64,000 nucleotides of DNA from an uncultured Clostridia bacterium (GTDB lineage Bacteria > Bacillota > Clostridia > Christensenellales > UBA1242). The translations under genes and the position numbers were made by a program. Position 1 is the first letter of the stretch. Each line of letters opens with the position of its first letter. Below are positions 8,300 to 15,151 of this stretch, piece by piece. The stretch is taken from contig CAKVGK010000001.1 in assembly GCA_934747385.1 (NCBI GenBank), positions 248,001 through 312,000 on the forward strand. Direction: 5' to 3'. The notes below the pieces were generated by a model. That model searched no databases and was not told the DNA's origin. It worked only from the letters and a program-made list of their open reading frames with translations.

Positions 8300-8608
8300 T
8301 TATAATTCAACCTTAATGTCAACACCAGCTGGTACGTTCATCTTTAAAAGTGTATCAACTGCTTTTGCATTAGGTGCATAGACGTCAATAAGTCTAAAAT
8401 GTGTGCGTGATTCAAACTGTTCGCGTGAATCTTTGTTTACGTGCACACTACGTAAGATTGTAACCACTTCACGTTTTGTTGGAAGTGGAATTGGGCCTGA
8501 AACTTTGCAGCCAGACTTTGTTGCGGTGTCAAGAATTTTTGAAACCACATTTTCGAGTAAACCTGTATCATATGAAGCAAGTTTAATTCTCAATTTTGTT
8601 GTTGCCAT
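8300..8608 (-). CDS. rpsJ: 30S ribosomal protein S10
   Basis: Small-subunit protein S10 (also NusE, the transcription-coupling partner of NusB and NusG), 102 residues. The start at 8608 (MATTKLRIKLASYD) has AAAGGAG upstream; longer in-frame readings run into the leader and have no ribosome site. The segments SGPIPLPTKREVVTILRS, and SREQFESRTHFRLIDVYAP are diagnostic. It is the first gene of the operon, about 330 bases behind the promoter. Confidence 0.97.
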   Translation of the reverse strand: MATTKLRIKLASYDTGLLENVVSKILDTATKSGCKVSGPIPLPTKREVVTILRSVHVNKDSREQFESRTHFRLIDVYAPNAKAVDTLLKMNVPAGVDIKVEL

Positions 8609-8943
8609 TTTTCTTCTCCTTTTATTTTTAGTCAACTCCATAACTAGTTCCTTAACATAAACTTTGCAGCCATGCAGTTTGAGGTGTTTCACTCACTTGC
8701 AAGATATATTTGTTTTGCCTTTTACGCGTACGTATATATAATAGGTAGCAATCGTAAATTTTCAAAACTCAATATGATTTACACTGACCCGTGTGTTAAG
8801 TGCGGGTTTCCAAAATAAAATGGCCAACTTTTAGGCCAATACTTTGCACTAGCACTCCTTCGAGTTATGGTCGGCACAAATTCCCACTTGCTGTTGCTAG
8901 CAAATGCAACCTTATGCGTCATCCCACATAAACCAGCATGAGT
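8609..8943 (-). promoter_or_regulatory. S10 operon mRNA leader with possible attenuator
   Basis: About 330 untranslated bases lie between the promoter and rpsJ. They contain an ACCCG/CGGGT inverted repeat (8787-8791 and 8803-8807) and a TGGCC/GGCCA hairpin (8821-8838) followed on the transcribed strand by TTTTATTTT, which resembles a weak intrinsic terminator. A leader this long before S10 suggests regulation of the operon in cis; the mechanism and the regulating protein are not visible. Confidence 0.5.
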
Positions 8944-8972
8944 ATTCTATCAAACCCAAGCAACTTTGTCAA
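8944..8972 (-). promoter_or_regulatory. Promoter of the S10-spc ribosomal operon
   Basis: Minus-strand TTGACA at 8972-8967, a 17-base spacer and TAGAAT at 8949-8944. This near-consensus sigma-A-type promoter is the only strong one upstream of rpsJ and should drive all twenty ribosomal genes of the window's left end. Confidence 0.85.
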
Positions 8973-9284
8973 CCCTTTTTTAAAAACTTTTTCAACAATT
9001 TTCACCCTATCTTTTGCTACTAAAAGAATGTTTGTTTTTAGAATTTTTAGCCAACATAATCAATTTTTACTAAACTTTTTTAAAATTTGTCAACTTACTA
9101 ATTTTTAAATTTTGAGTAATTTTTCTTAAAAATTTTAATTTTTTTACAAAATTAACAAAAAATTACACAAAAACACATATATTTTTATAGTTTTAAATAA
9201 AATTTTATTAATTTTTAGTCATTCCACATGTTTTTTACTTCCTCAACAAAAAAACACAATATTAAAAAATTTTCAAAAAAGGTA
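8973..9284. other. AT-rich spacer between divergent promoters
   Basis: No gene, RNA or repeat was recognised here. The stretch is strongly AT-rich, with runs of A and T, and separates the S10 promoter (minus) from the promoter of the next plus-strand gene. Such a tract may act as an UP element for the ribosomal promoter, which is an inference from position only. Confidence 0.5.
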
Positions 9285-9313
9285 TTTACAAAATTTAAAA
9301 GTTGTGATAAAAT
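9285..9313 (+). promoter_or_regulatory. Promoter of the 152-residue unknown gene
   Basis: TTTACA at 9285-9290, a 17-base spacer, TAAAAT at 9308-9313, followed about 40 bases later by an AGGAGAG ribosome site (9341-9347) and the ATG at 9354. Confidence 0.75.
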
Positions 9314-9353
9314 GAGGGCAGTTAAAAATAAAACATTTAGAGGAGAGATTATT

Positions 9354-9812
9354 ATGGCAATTTCAGTAGAACCAATGAACAGAGAAACTTCACCTATGGC
9401 AAAAAAGCTTGAAAGCATGTCAGACGCATCCGCTTTTAACAGATATTTCACTAAGGGCGATAAAACAAATTATCTCAAAGACGTAAGTAAAGCGGCAAGC
9501 ATTATGAAAAGAGATGCAAGAGGTGAAGAAACTGAATATATTTACAAAATTCTCATTTCAATGATGGGAAAACCAAATGATTATGTATTCAATAAAATCT
9601 TAAACACATTGAACCCTTATATTCCAGAAGGCTACACAATAGATGCTGCCAACTTATGTCAAGACCTTGAAGCAATGTATGCTGAAAACAAAGGTGCTAT
9701 CATGGCTGTTATTGCTGCAACCAAGTCAAATGCATATTTAAAATCTTGCATAGATTTAATTGTTGAAACATGTATTAGAGCAATTGAATACAAAACAAAT
9801 CTTAATGTGTAA
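9354..9812 (+). CDS. Unrecognised 152-residue helical protein
   Basis: I do not recognise this protein. It starts MAISVEPMNRETSP with a good AGGAGAG ribosome site; the frame is open further upstream but crosses the promoter. There is no signal peptide, membrane segment or cysteine motif. The sequence looks mainly helical, with a conserved-looking middle (RYFTKGDKTNYLKDVSKAAS) and a hydrophobic C-terminal third (GAIMAVIAATKSNAYLKSCI). It is monocistronic, with its own promoter and a terminator shared with the convergent 587-residue gene. The strong signals suggest a well-expressed small cytosolic protein; the function is unknown. Confidence 0.8.
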   Translation: MAISVEPMNRETSPMAKKLESMSDASAFNRYFTKGDKTNYLKDVSKAASIMKRDARGEETEYIYKILISMMGKPNDYVFNKILNTLNPYIPEGYTIDAANLCQDLEAMYAENKGAIMAVIAATKSNAYLKSCIDLIVETCIRAIEYKTNLNV

Positions 9813-9861
9813 TTCTAAAACAAACACATTGTAAAAACACAATTTGTTATTCAACAATAAA

Positions 9862-9895
9862 AAAATCACCATTAATTTTAAATGGTGATTTTTTT
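9862..9895. terminator. Bidirectional terminator
   Basis: AATCACCATT paired with AATGGTGATT around a short AT loop, with A-tract before and T-tract after, so it can end both the plus-strand 152-residue gene and the convergent minus-strand gene ending at 9917. Confidence 0.85.
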
Positions 9896-9916
9896 CTATG
9901 TTAAATAAACCTTTAT

Positions 9917-11680
9917 TTATTCAAACAAATTCATTGTGTCTTCGCCATTTTTAACAAAATTTAAAGTATTTTCATTATTTTGTTGTTTTACAGATTGTCT
10001 AACACTTTCTCTGTTCTCAACTTTTTTAACACCTTTATCTACAACAATCTCTTCAACTTTGCCAAGAATGTTTTCTGTTTTATCTTCAAAATCTTCCATA
10101 TCGTCAGTTTTCATAAGCCCAACCAAAACGCCAGCATCTTTATCTTTTAATCCTTTCACGTCATTTTTTTGTTCAGCGTTTTTAGAAATTTCCGCATTTG
10201 TTTTTTGTTCGGCGGGTTGTTGACTAGGTTGGAATGGATAAACAAAATTAAAGCCTTTTGACCTATCTTCCGTTTTTGCTTTGTCGCTAGATTCTTCAGC
10301 AGGTTTATCTGTTTTCTTGTCTGCCTTCTTTTCCGCTTTTTTCTCTGCCTTTTTTGCTGGCTTTTTCACTTCAGGTTTTTTTGCTGCAGCCTTTGCTTCT
10401 TGCTTAACTTGGGCTTGCTTCTCTTCAACAGCCTTGCCAACCAAACTTGTAACTTGATTTTGCACTTGTGTGGTTTTCAAGACTTTCATTTTTTCAGTAA
10501 CGGTTGTAACAATCTCTTGTGTTTCTTTATCTACACTATTTTCACCAAACTGTTGCCTTGTTTGTCCAGCGATTTCTGCAATTTTGCCAACAAGAATATC
10601 TTTATTTGTTCCAACTTTTGCGCCTGTCGCCTCCGTAAATTTTTCACGAACATTTGGCTCAACAACATGCATAACCGCGTCTTGAACATTCTTTTTGTTG
10701 GTTTGAGTTTTTGTTTCAATAAATTCTGTTGCCACATCGGTTAAAGACTGCTTTTTATCCGCGTCCAACGTGTCAATTGAAAATTTTGAACTTATAACCT
10801 CATGATTTTCATCCAATATTGGAGTTCTCTTAATGTCTATTGTTTGTGCAAATTTAATATTATGTTCAACAACAATGTTGCGTTTTTCAGCTTCAAAAGC
10901 CTGCTTTTCTTGAGGTGGCAAAATATTAACATTTTCCTCCACCGTTTGGCTGATTATTTCATTAACGGTTTTTGCAAAAAAAGGTTTATCTAACCTTATA
11001 ACAGTTGGCTGTTTGCCAACAACTTCTTTAATTTTTACGTCAACAACCTTTTTAAGTTCTGGATATTTCGCAACCAAATCCAGCATTTGAACGGCAAAAG
11101 CAGACTCTATTTCTTCAACCTCTGCTTCTTTTTGCAGCAAAATTTGGTTTGCTTTCATTAAATATTTAAACCTGTTAACAACTCCAAAATATTTGGCAAG
11201 AGTTTCTTCGTCCATATTGAACACGTCGAGCGCCTCGCCAGCAAATTGAGAAATGTTCCACTTGGCGTAAACAGCGTTTTTGTCCACCATGCCAGAAGTT
11301 TCAAAACTATCTAAAACATATTCATTGATATTGCTGAATAAACCGCTATTAATTTTAAAGTTGGCTTGGAAATTCACCTTTTCTGCCAAAACCAGGGAAA
11401 CTTTTTCCCCTTCAAAAACAACAAAAAATGTGATTTGTTTGTCCAATTTAATCACGCTGGAACATACGTCAATGTTGTCAACAGTGTCAACAATGTATTT
11501 TGGCATTTCAATCAGTTCTTTAACAATTTCAGGTTCAACAGCATAGTTGCCTTCTGCGTCAAAATCCCCAAGCATACAGCCCAAAACAGCATGCCTAACA
11601 TTGTTAAGTTTAAGATATTCAATTTCTGCATTGTCAGTAACAAACCCTTGTTCGCAATCTTGTTTAACATACTGTGCCAT
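9917..11680 (-). CDS. Unrecognised 587-residue Lys/Ala-rich protein
   Basis: I do not recognise a family. The start ATG at 11680 (MAQYVKQDCEQGF) has AAGGAG upstream; an in-frame codon at 11713 lacks one. Residues 1-190 look globular, with the segment HAVLGCMLGDFDAEGNY. Residues about 190-420 are charged and probably helical or coiled coil. Residues about 425-465 are a low-complexity Lys/Ala/Glu stretch of the kind found in flexible linkers or nucleic-acid-binding tails. The last 120 residues are polar. No signal peptide or membrane segment is seen, so it is probably cytosolic. It has its own promoter and a shared terminator, and neighbours give no functional clue. Confidence 0.75.
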   Translation of the reverse strand: MAQYVKQDCEQGFVTDNAEIEYLKLNNVRHAVLGCMLGDFDAEGNYAVEPEIVKELIEMPKYIVDTVDNIDVCSSVIKLDKQITFFVVFEGEKVSLVLAEKVNFQANFKINSGLFSNINEYVLDSFETSGMVDKNAVYAKWNISQFAGEALDVFNMDEETLAKYFGVVNRFKYLMKANQILLQKEAEVEEIESAFAVQMLDLVAKYPELKKVVDVKIKEVVGKQPTVIRLDKPFFAKTVNEIISQTVEENVNILPPQEKQAFEAEKRNIVVEHNIKFAQTIDIKRTPILDENHEVISSKFSIDTLDADKKQSLTDVATEFIETKTQTNKKNVQDAVMHVVEPNVREKFTEATGAKVGTNKDILVGKIAEIAGQTRQQFGENSVDKETQEIVTTVTEKMKVLKTTQVQNQVTSLVGKAVEEKQAQVKQEAKAAAKKPEVKKPAKKAEKKAEKKADKKTDKPAEESSDKAKTEDRSKGFNFVYPFQPSQQPAEQKTNAEISKNAEQKNDVKGLKDKDAGVLVGLMKTDDMEDFEDKTENILGKVEEIVVDKGVKKVENRESVRQSVKQQNNENTLNFVKNGEDTMNLFE

Positions 11681-11728
11681 AAACTTCTCCTTGTTAAATG
11701 ACAAATTTCGCACATTTAACTTAACAAA

Positions 11729-11757
11729 ATTATATCACAAGCAAAACAAAATATCAA
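11729..11757 (-). promoter_or_regulatory. Promoter of the 587-residue unknown gene
   Basis: Minus-strand TTGATA (11757-11752), a 17-base spacer and TATAAT (11734-11729), about 50 bases before the start codon. Confidence 0.8.
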
Positions 11758-11765
11758 ACAATAAA

Positions 11766-12218
11766 CTAATAAACATTGTAAAGATTTATTATTAATTTTT
11801 TCTTCTTCCTCGCGTACTTTAACACCTTACACGCCCCACTCATAGGATTATTTTCGTCCACATAAGAAATTATTAATTCGCTTTCATCAACCATCTTTTT
11901 GTTTGTGTACGAAATTATTTTTTTATAAAACATGTTCTCAATATCATAAATCAAATAATCATAAGACCTATAATTTCGCCTTTCCTTCTCCAATTCTACA
12001 TATTTATTTACAGAAGTCAACACCCACACCAACTCAATGTTTTTATATTCTCTTTTTAATCCCACTAATAAATTCTTAACCTCAAAATCAAACCTTCCAT
12101 GATCTCCAACCATAAATCTAGTAAACCCATTTTTAATCTCATTTTCTATACAATTTTTCAAACTAGACAAGGAACACATGAACATTTCAGCATGTCCAAA
12201 AAAACAACAAGTTCTCAT
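11766..12218 (-). CDS. SLOG-fold protein of the YspA/DUF1273 type
   Basis: A 150-residue protein resembling the SLOG (Rossmann-like) family often annotated DUF1273 or YspA. It begins MRTCCFFGHAE, close to the family's TxxCFTGHR start, and ends with SGACKVLKYARKKKKLIINLY, matching the family's G(G/T)..A..YAKKKG...INL ending. A typical GHR arginine is replaced (GHAE), which may change ligand binding. SLOG proteins are thought to bind nucleotide-derived ligands; no reaction can be assigned. Only a weak AAAGGG ribosome site precedes the ATG at 12218. It is divergent from an XRE regulator and shares a palindromic operator region with it, so it is probably that regulator's target. Confidence 0.7.
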   Translation of the reverse strand: MRTCCFFGHAEMFMCSLSSLKNCIENEIKNGFTRFMVGDHGRFDFEVKNLLVGLKREYKNIELVWVLTSVNKYVELEKERRNYRSYDYLIYDIENMFYKKIISYTNKKMVDESELIISYVDENNPMSGACKVLKYARKKKKLIINLYNVY

Positions 12219-12233
12219 TATATTTTTCCCTTT

Positions 12234-12273
12234 AAAGGGTAACAATTACCCTATTTAACAAATAATAGGGTAA
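12234..12273. promoter_or_regulatory. Palindromic operator between SLOG and XRE genes
   Basis: Three GGGTAA half-sites lie in about 40 bases: GGGTAA-3-TTACCC (around 12237-12251), and an inverted repeat with ten matching bases, TTACCCTATT (12246-12255) and AATAGGGTAA (12264-12273). The position between two divergent starts, next to a helix-turn-helix gene, fits autorepression plus control of the SLOG gene. This is inferred from symmetry. Confidence 0.65.
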
Positions 12274-12307
12274 AAATGGCACAATGTCAAATATAAGGAA
12301 CTATATT

Positions 12308-12511
12308 ATGAAACCAAATGAAATAATTAAGACATTAAGAATTCAAAATAATTATTCCCAGCAATATGTTGCCGATTATTTAAAAATTGACCGCTCAAAC
12401 TACAGTAAATATGAATTGGGCAAACTAGAAATGAATTTAACAATGTTGAAAAAATTGTGTTTGCTTTACAATGTCTCCGCAGATTATATTTTAGGTTTAA
12501 AAGAAATATAA
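12308..12511 (+). CDS. XRE-family helix-turn-helix regulator
   Basis: A 67-residue protein consisting of one XRE/Cro-type helix-turn-helix domain: NEIIKTLRIQNNYSQQYVADYL, then the recognition helix region RSNYSKYELGKLEM, and the family ending YNVSADYILGL. I take ATG 12308, which has AGGAAC upstream; a codon at 12284 would add eight residues. No ligand or dimer domain is attached. It faces the SLOG gene across the palindromic operator and ends at a long hairpin terminator. Confidence 0.88.
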   Translation: MKPNEIIKTLRIQNNYSQQYVADYLKIDRSNYSKYELGKLEMNLTMLKKLCLLYNVSADYILGLKEI

Positions 12512-12515
12512 AAAA

Positions 12516-12573
12516 GATACACTCGGCATTATTATGCCTCGGTATGACAACCGTACCCGAGTGTATTTTTTTG
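12516..12573 (+). terminator. Terminator formed by a dispersed repeat
   Basis: The stem ATACACTCGG (12517-12526) pairs with CCGAGTGTAT (12557-12566) and is followed by a T-tract. An inner CGGT/ACCG stem makes a compound hairpin. The first half resembles a repeat also seen at 55479 (GATACACTC...GATATGACAA there). Confidence 0.8.
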
Positions 12574-12732
12574 TGAATACAACAAATCAAATTTATAAGA
12601 ATAGTGCAATAAATTTGTTTATTTTTTAATTTAAAAAATATTTTTTATTTTAATTTATTAAAAATGTGGTAATTTTATTAATATTTTATTATTTTTTTAA
12701 TAATTTTTAAATATTTAATTTAATTTTTTATT

Positions 12733-13806
12733 TTATTCTTCGGCTTGAGCATTTAATTTTGCTTGTTGGTCGGCAAGGGTCAATGCCTCAATCATTTCGT
12801 CAATATTGCCGTCCATAAACGAATCGATGTTATACATGCTCAAACCAATGCGATGATCAGTAACACGACCTTGTGGGAAGTTGTATGTTCTTATACGTTC
12901 GCTTCTGTCACCAGTGCCAACTTGGGCTTTACGATTTTGTTTATATTCCGCCTCTTTTTGTTGTTGATAATAGTCATAAATTTTAGAGCGTAAAATTGCA
13001 AAAGCCTTTTCTTTGTTTTGAGTTTGACTGCGTTCGTCTTGACAACTTACAACAATACCAGTTGGGAAGTGAGTGATACGAATTGCACTGCTGGTTTTGT
13101 TAACTTTTTGACCACCCGCGCCGCTGCTACGGAAAATATCAATACGAATATCCTTTTCGTCAATATCAACGTCCGCACCTTCCATTTCTGGCAAAATTGC
13201 AACTGTTGCAGTTGAAGTGTGAACACGCCCTTGACTTTCAGTTTCTGGCACACGTTGCACACGATGAACACCAGATTCAAACTTAAATTTGGCATAGGCA
13301 TTTTTGCCTTTAATTAATGCCTGAACTTCTTTAACACCGCCAAGTTCGGTTTCTTCAATATTTAAAATTTCCATTTTAAAGCGGTGACTGTCGCAATACA
13401 TTTGATACATTCTAAGTAAACTGTGAGCAAACAATGCACTCTCTTCGCCACCTGCCCCGCCACGGATTTCCAATATAACATTTTTGGTGTCGTTTTCATC
13501 TTTTGGCAAAAGCAAAACTTTTAACCTTTCCGTGCTTTCGGCAATCTTGTCTTTTAAAGACAAAACTTCTTCTTTTAACATGTCCTTCATTTCAGGGTCA
13601 GTTTCCACTTCCATTTGTTTTGATGCTTGGTCATATTCGTTTGAAAGTTTAGAGTTCAAATCATACTCTTCCATTAAAGGTTGCAAACTTGCATGCTCTT
13701 TAACTTTTGCTTGCCAAGTTTTTGTGTCCGCAATAACTGCTGGGTCAGAAATTTCTTGAGTTAAAACGTCAAATTTTTGTTTTGTAATTTTAAGTTTATC
13801 AAGCAT
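12733..13806 (-). CDS. prfA: Peptide chain release factor 1
   Basis: Class I release factor RF1, 357 residues, which reads UAA and UAG stop codons and triggers peptide release. The codon-reading PxT motif is PET (about residue 186, in VQRVPETESQGR), and the catalytic GGQ loop (SSGAGGQKVNKTSS) is near residue 230; its glutamine is the site methylated by PrmC. The start at 13806 has AAAGGAG. The adjacent downstream region (12574-12732) is almost pure A/T. prmC lies directly upstream (131-base AT-only gap), the usual pairing. Confidence 0.97.
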   Translation of the reverse strand: MLDKLKITKQKFDVLTQEISDPAVIADTKTWQAKVKEHASLQPLMEEYDLNSKLSNEYDQASKQMEVETDPEMKDMLKEEVLSLKDKIAESTERLKVLLLPKDENDTKNVILEIRGGAGGEESALFAHSLLRMYQMYCDSHRFKMEILNIEETELGGVKEVQALIKGKNAYAKFKFESGVHRVQRVPETESQGRVHTSTATVAILPEMEGADVDIDEKDIRIDIFRSSGAGGQKVNKTSSAIRITHFPTGIVVSCQDERSQTQNKEKAFAILRSKIYDYYQQQKEAEYKQNRKAQVGTGDRSERIRTYNFPQGRVTDHRIGLSMYNIDSFMDGNIDEMIEALTLADQQAKLNAQAEE

Positions 13807-13937
13807 AAATTTTCTCCTTTTATTTTATTTATTTTTTTAATCGTTTTTCAATTTAATTAATAAATTTTTATTTTTTATTGAAATTTTGTTTATTTTTTAA
13901 TATTTTTTTAATAAATTAATTTATTTTTTAACATTTT

Positions 13938-14750
13938 TTATTTTTTAAACACCAGCATGCGTTCAATGTTGTTATAATCTTTTCCAACTTCAATCAGTTC
14001 AAAATCGTTAAACAAACCTTCAACAATATGTCGTTGGTCTTCACCAATTTCCATAATTATCACGCCATTATCGTTTAAGTATTTTCTCAAATTGTCGTGA
14101 ATAATTTTGTAATAACTCAAACCAAAATCGCCGCCGTCAAGTGCAAGCCTTGGGTCGCAATTTTTAACTTCTTCGTCCAACTCTTCAATATCGTCCGTTG
14201 CAATGTATGGAGGATTGGTGACAATCAAATCAAATTTGCCTGTGATATTTTCAAACATGTCCGATTTAATAAACTCAACATTCACTTCTTGCATTTTTGC
14301 GTTTTCGCTTGCAACATTAAGTGCTTTTTGTGAAATGTCAGTTGCAATAATGTCAACGTCGACATTTTTCTTAATGGCAACTGCCAAGCAGCCGCTGCCA
14401 GTGCATAAATCCAAAACTGTTTTAAAATTATTATCTCGAATATATTTAATGGCTGTTTCAACAAGCAATTCACTATCTTGCCTTGGTGCCAGAACAAAAT
14501 TGTTTATTTTAAAATCCAGTCCAAAAAAGTTTGTATGCTTAAAAATTTTGTTTACAGGAATATGTTGTTTCCTCATTTCGGCATATTTAAGAATTTTTTC
14601 AACTTGTTTATCGTCAATTTCGTCAACAAGAGGCAAAATGGTGATTGGTTGTGAAAGAACTTCGGCTATAATGAAATCTGCATCAATCTCATCTATATCC
14701 AAATTTTTGAAATCTGTTTTTAAATTTTTTCGCAAATCGAAAAGTTTCAT
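13938..14750 (-). CDS. prmC: Release factor glutamine methyltransferase
   Basis: PrmC (HemK), 270 residues, which uses S-adenosylmethionine to methylate the GGQ glutamine of RF1 and RF2. It has an N-terminal helical domain, the SAM-binding motif DLCTGSGCLAVA (about residue 112) and the catalytic NPPY (about residue 179). The start ATG at 14750 has GGAGAAAG upstream; the frame is open for 23 more codons through the rpmE terminator, which is not credible coding. It is transcribed towards prfA, its substrate's gene. Confidence 0.95.
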   Translation of the reverse strand: MKLFDLRKNLKTDFKNLDIDEIDADFIIAEVLSQPITILPLVDEIDDKQVEKILKYAEMRKQHIPVNKIFKHTNFFGLDFKINNFVLAPRQDSELLVETAIKYIRDNNFKTVLDLCTGSGCLAVAIKKNVDVDIIATDISQKALNVASENAKMQEVNVEFIKSDMFENITGKFDLIVTNPPYIATDDIEELDEEVKNCDPRLALDGGDFGLSYYKIIHDNLRKYLNDNGVIIMEIGEDQRHIVEGLFNDFELIEVGKDYNNIERMLVFKK

Positions 14751-14790
14751 TTTAAACTTTCTCCACAAAAACATTAAACACAAGCCAACA

Positions 14791-14834
14791 AAAAAACGTG
14801 CCCTAATTTGCCCACGCAAAAAAAGAACACGTTT
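14791..14834 (-). terminator. rpmE terminator
   Basis: On the minus strand AAACGTG (14834-14828) pairs with CACGTTT (14800-14794) across a long loop, followed by a T-tract. It lies just after the rpmE stop. Confidence 0.65.
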
Positions 14835-14840
14835 GTTACG

Positions 14841-15059
14841 CTATTTTAAATTGTGCTTTTTGTTGAATTTGTCAACACGACCTTCAGTGTCTACAAGTTT
14901 TTGTTGACCAGTGAAGAAAGGGTGACATTTGTCGCATACTTCAAGTTTTATAACATCTCCAGCCTTAACGCCAGGTTTTGAACTTTTACCTTTAAATTCT
15001 GCGCCACAAGCACAAACAAAACTAACTTCTTCATATTTAGGTTGAATGTCTTTTTGCAT
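14841..15059 (-). CDS. rpmE: 50S ribosomal protein L31, zinc-binding form
   Basis: Large-subunit protein L31, 72 residues, bridging the subunits. It is the zinc-binding form: CAC (about residues 16-18) and CDKC (about residues 42-45) supply the cysteines. The segments KGKSSKPGVKAGDVIKLEVC and HPFFTGQQKLVDTEGRVDKF are diagnostic. AAAGGAG precedes the ATG. It is transcribed alone from a promoter that overlaps the end of murC. Confidence 0.96.
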   Translation of the reverse strand: MQKDIQPKYEEVSFVCACGAEFKGKSSKPGVKAGDVIKLEVCDKCHPFFTGQQKLVDTEGRVDKFNKKHNLK

Positions 15060-15078
15060 ATATTTCTCCTTTCAAGTG

Positions 15079-15099
15079 TTATTGCATTAGTTGCAATAA
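15079..15099 (-). promoter_or_regulatory. Hairpin in the rpmE leader
   Basis: TTATTGCA (15079-15086) and TGCAATAA (15092-15099) form an eight-base-pair stem directly before the rpmE ribosome site. Bacillota L31 genes often have structured leaders thought to bind L31; this may be one, but I cannot match the consensus here. Confidence 0.45.
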
Positions 15100-15122
15100 T
15101 GCTTCATATTTCTAGCAACAAG

Positions 15123-15151
15123 ATTATACATTGAAAATCCACATTTGTCAA
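15123..15151 (-). promoter_or_regulatory. rpmE promoter overlapping the murC 3' end
   Basis: Minus-strand TTGACA (15151-15146), a 17-base spacer and TATAAT (15128-15123): an exact consensus promoter. Its -35 box overlaps the murC stop codon (15148-15150). Confidence 0.88.

Noticed and set aside
1..8700. Many overlapping plus-strand and out-of-frame open frames across the ribosomal operon
   Set aside because: They are antisense or shifted readings of well-identified ribosomal genes, with no ribosome site or family match.
12327..12590. Minus-strand 87-residue frame over the XRE gene
   Set aside because: It runs through the XRE gene and its terminator in antisense and has no promoter or ribosome site.
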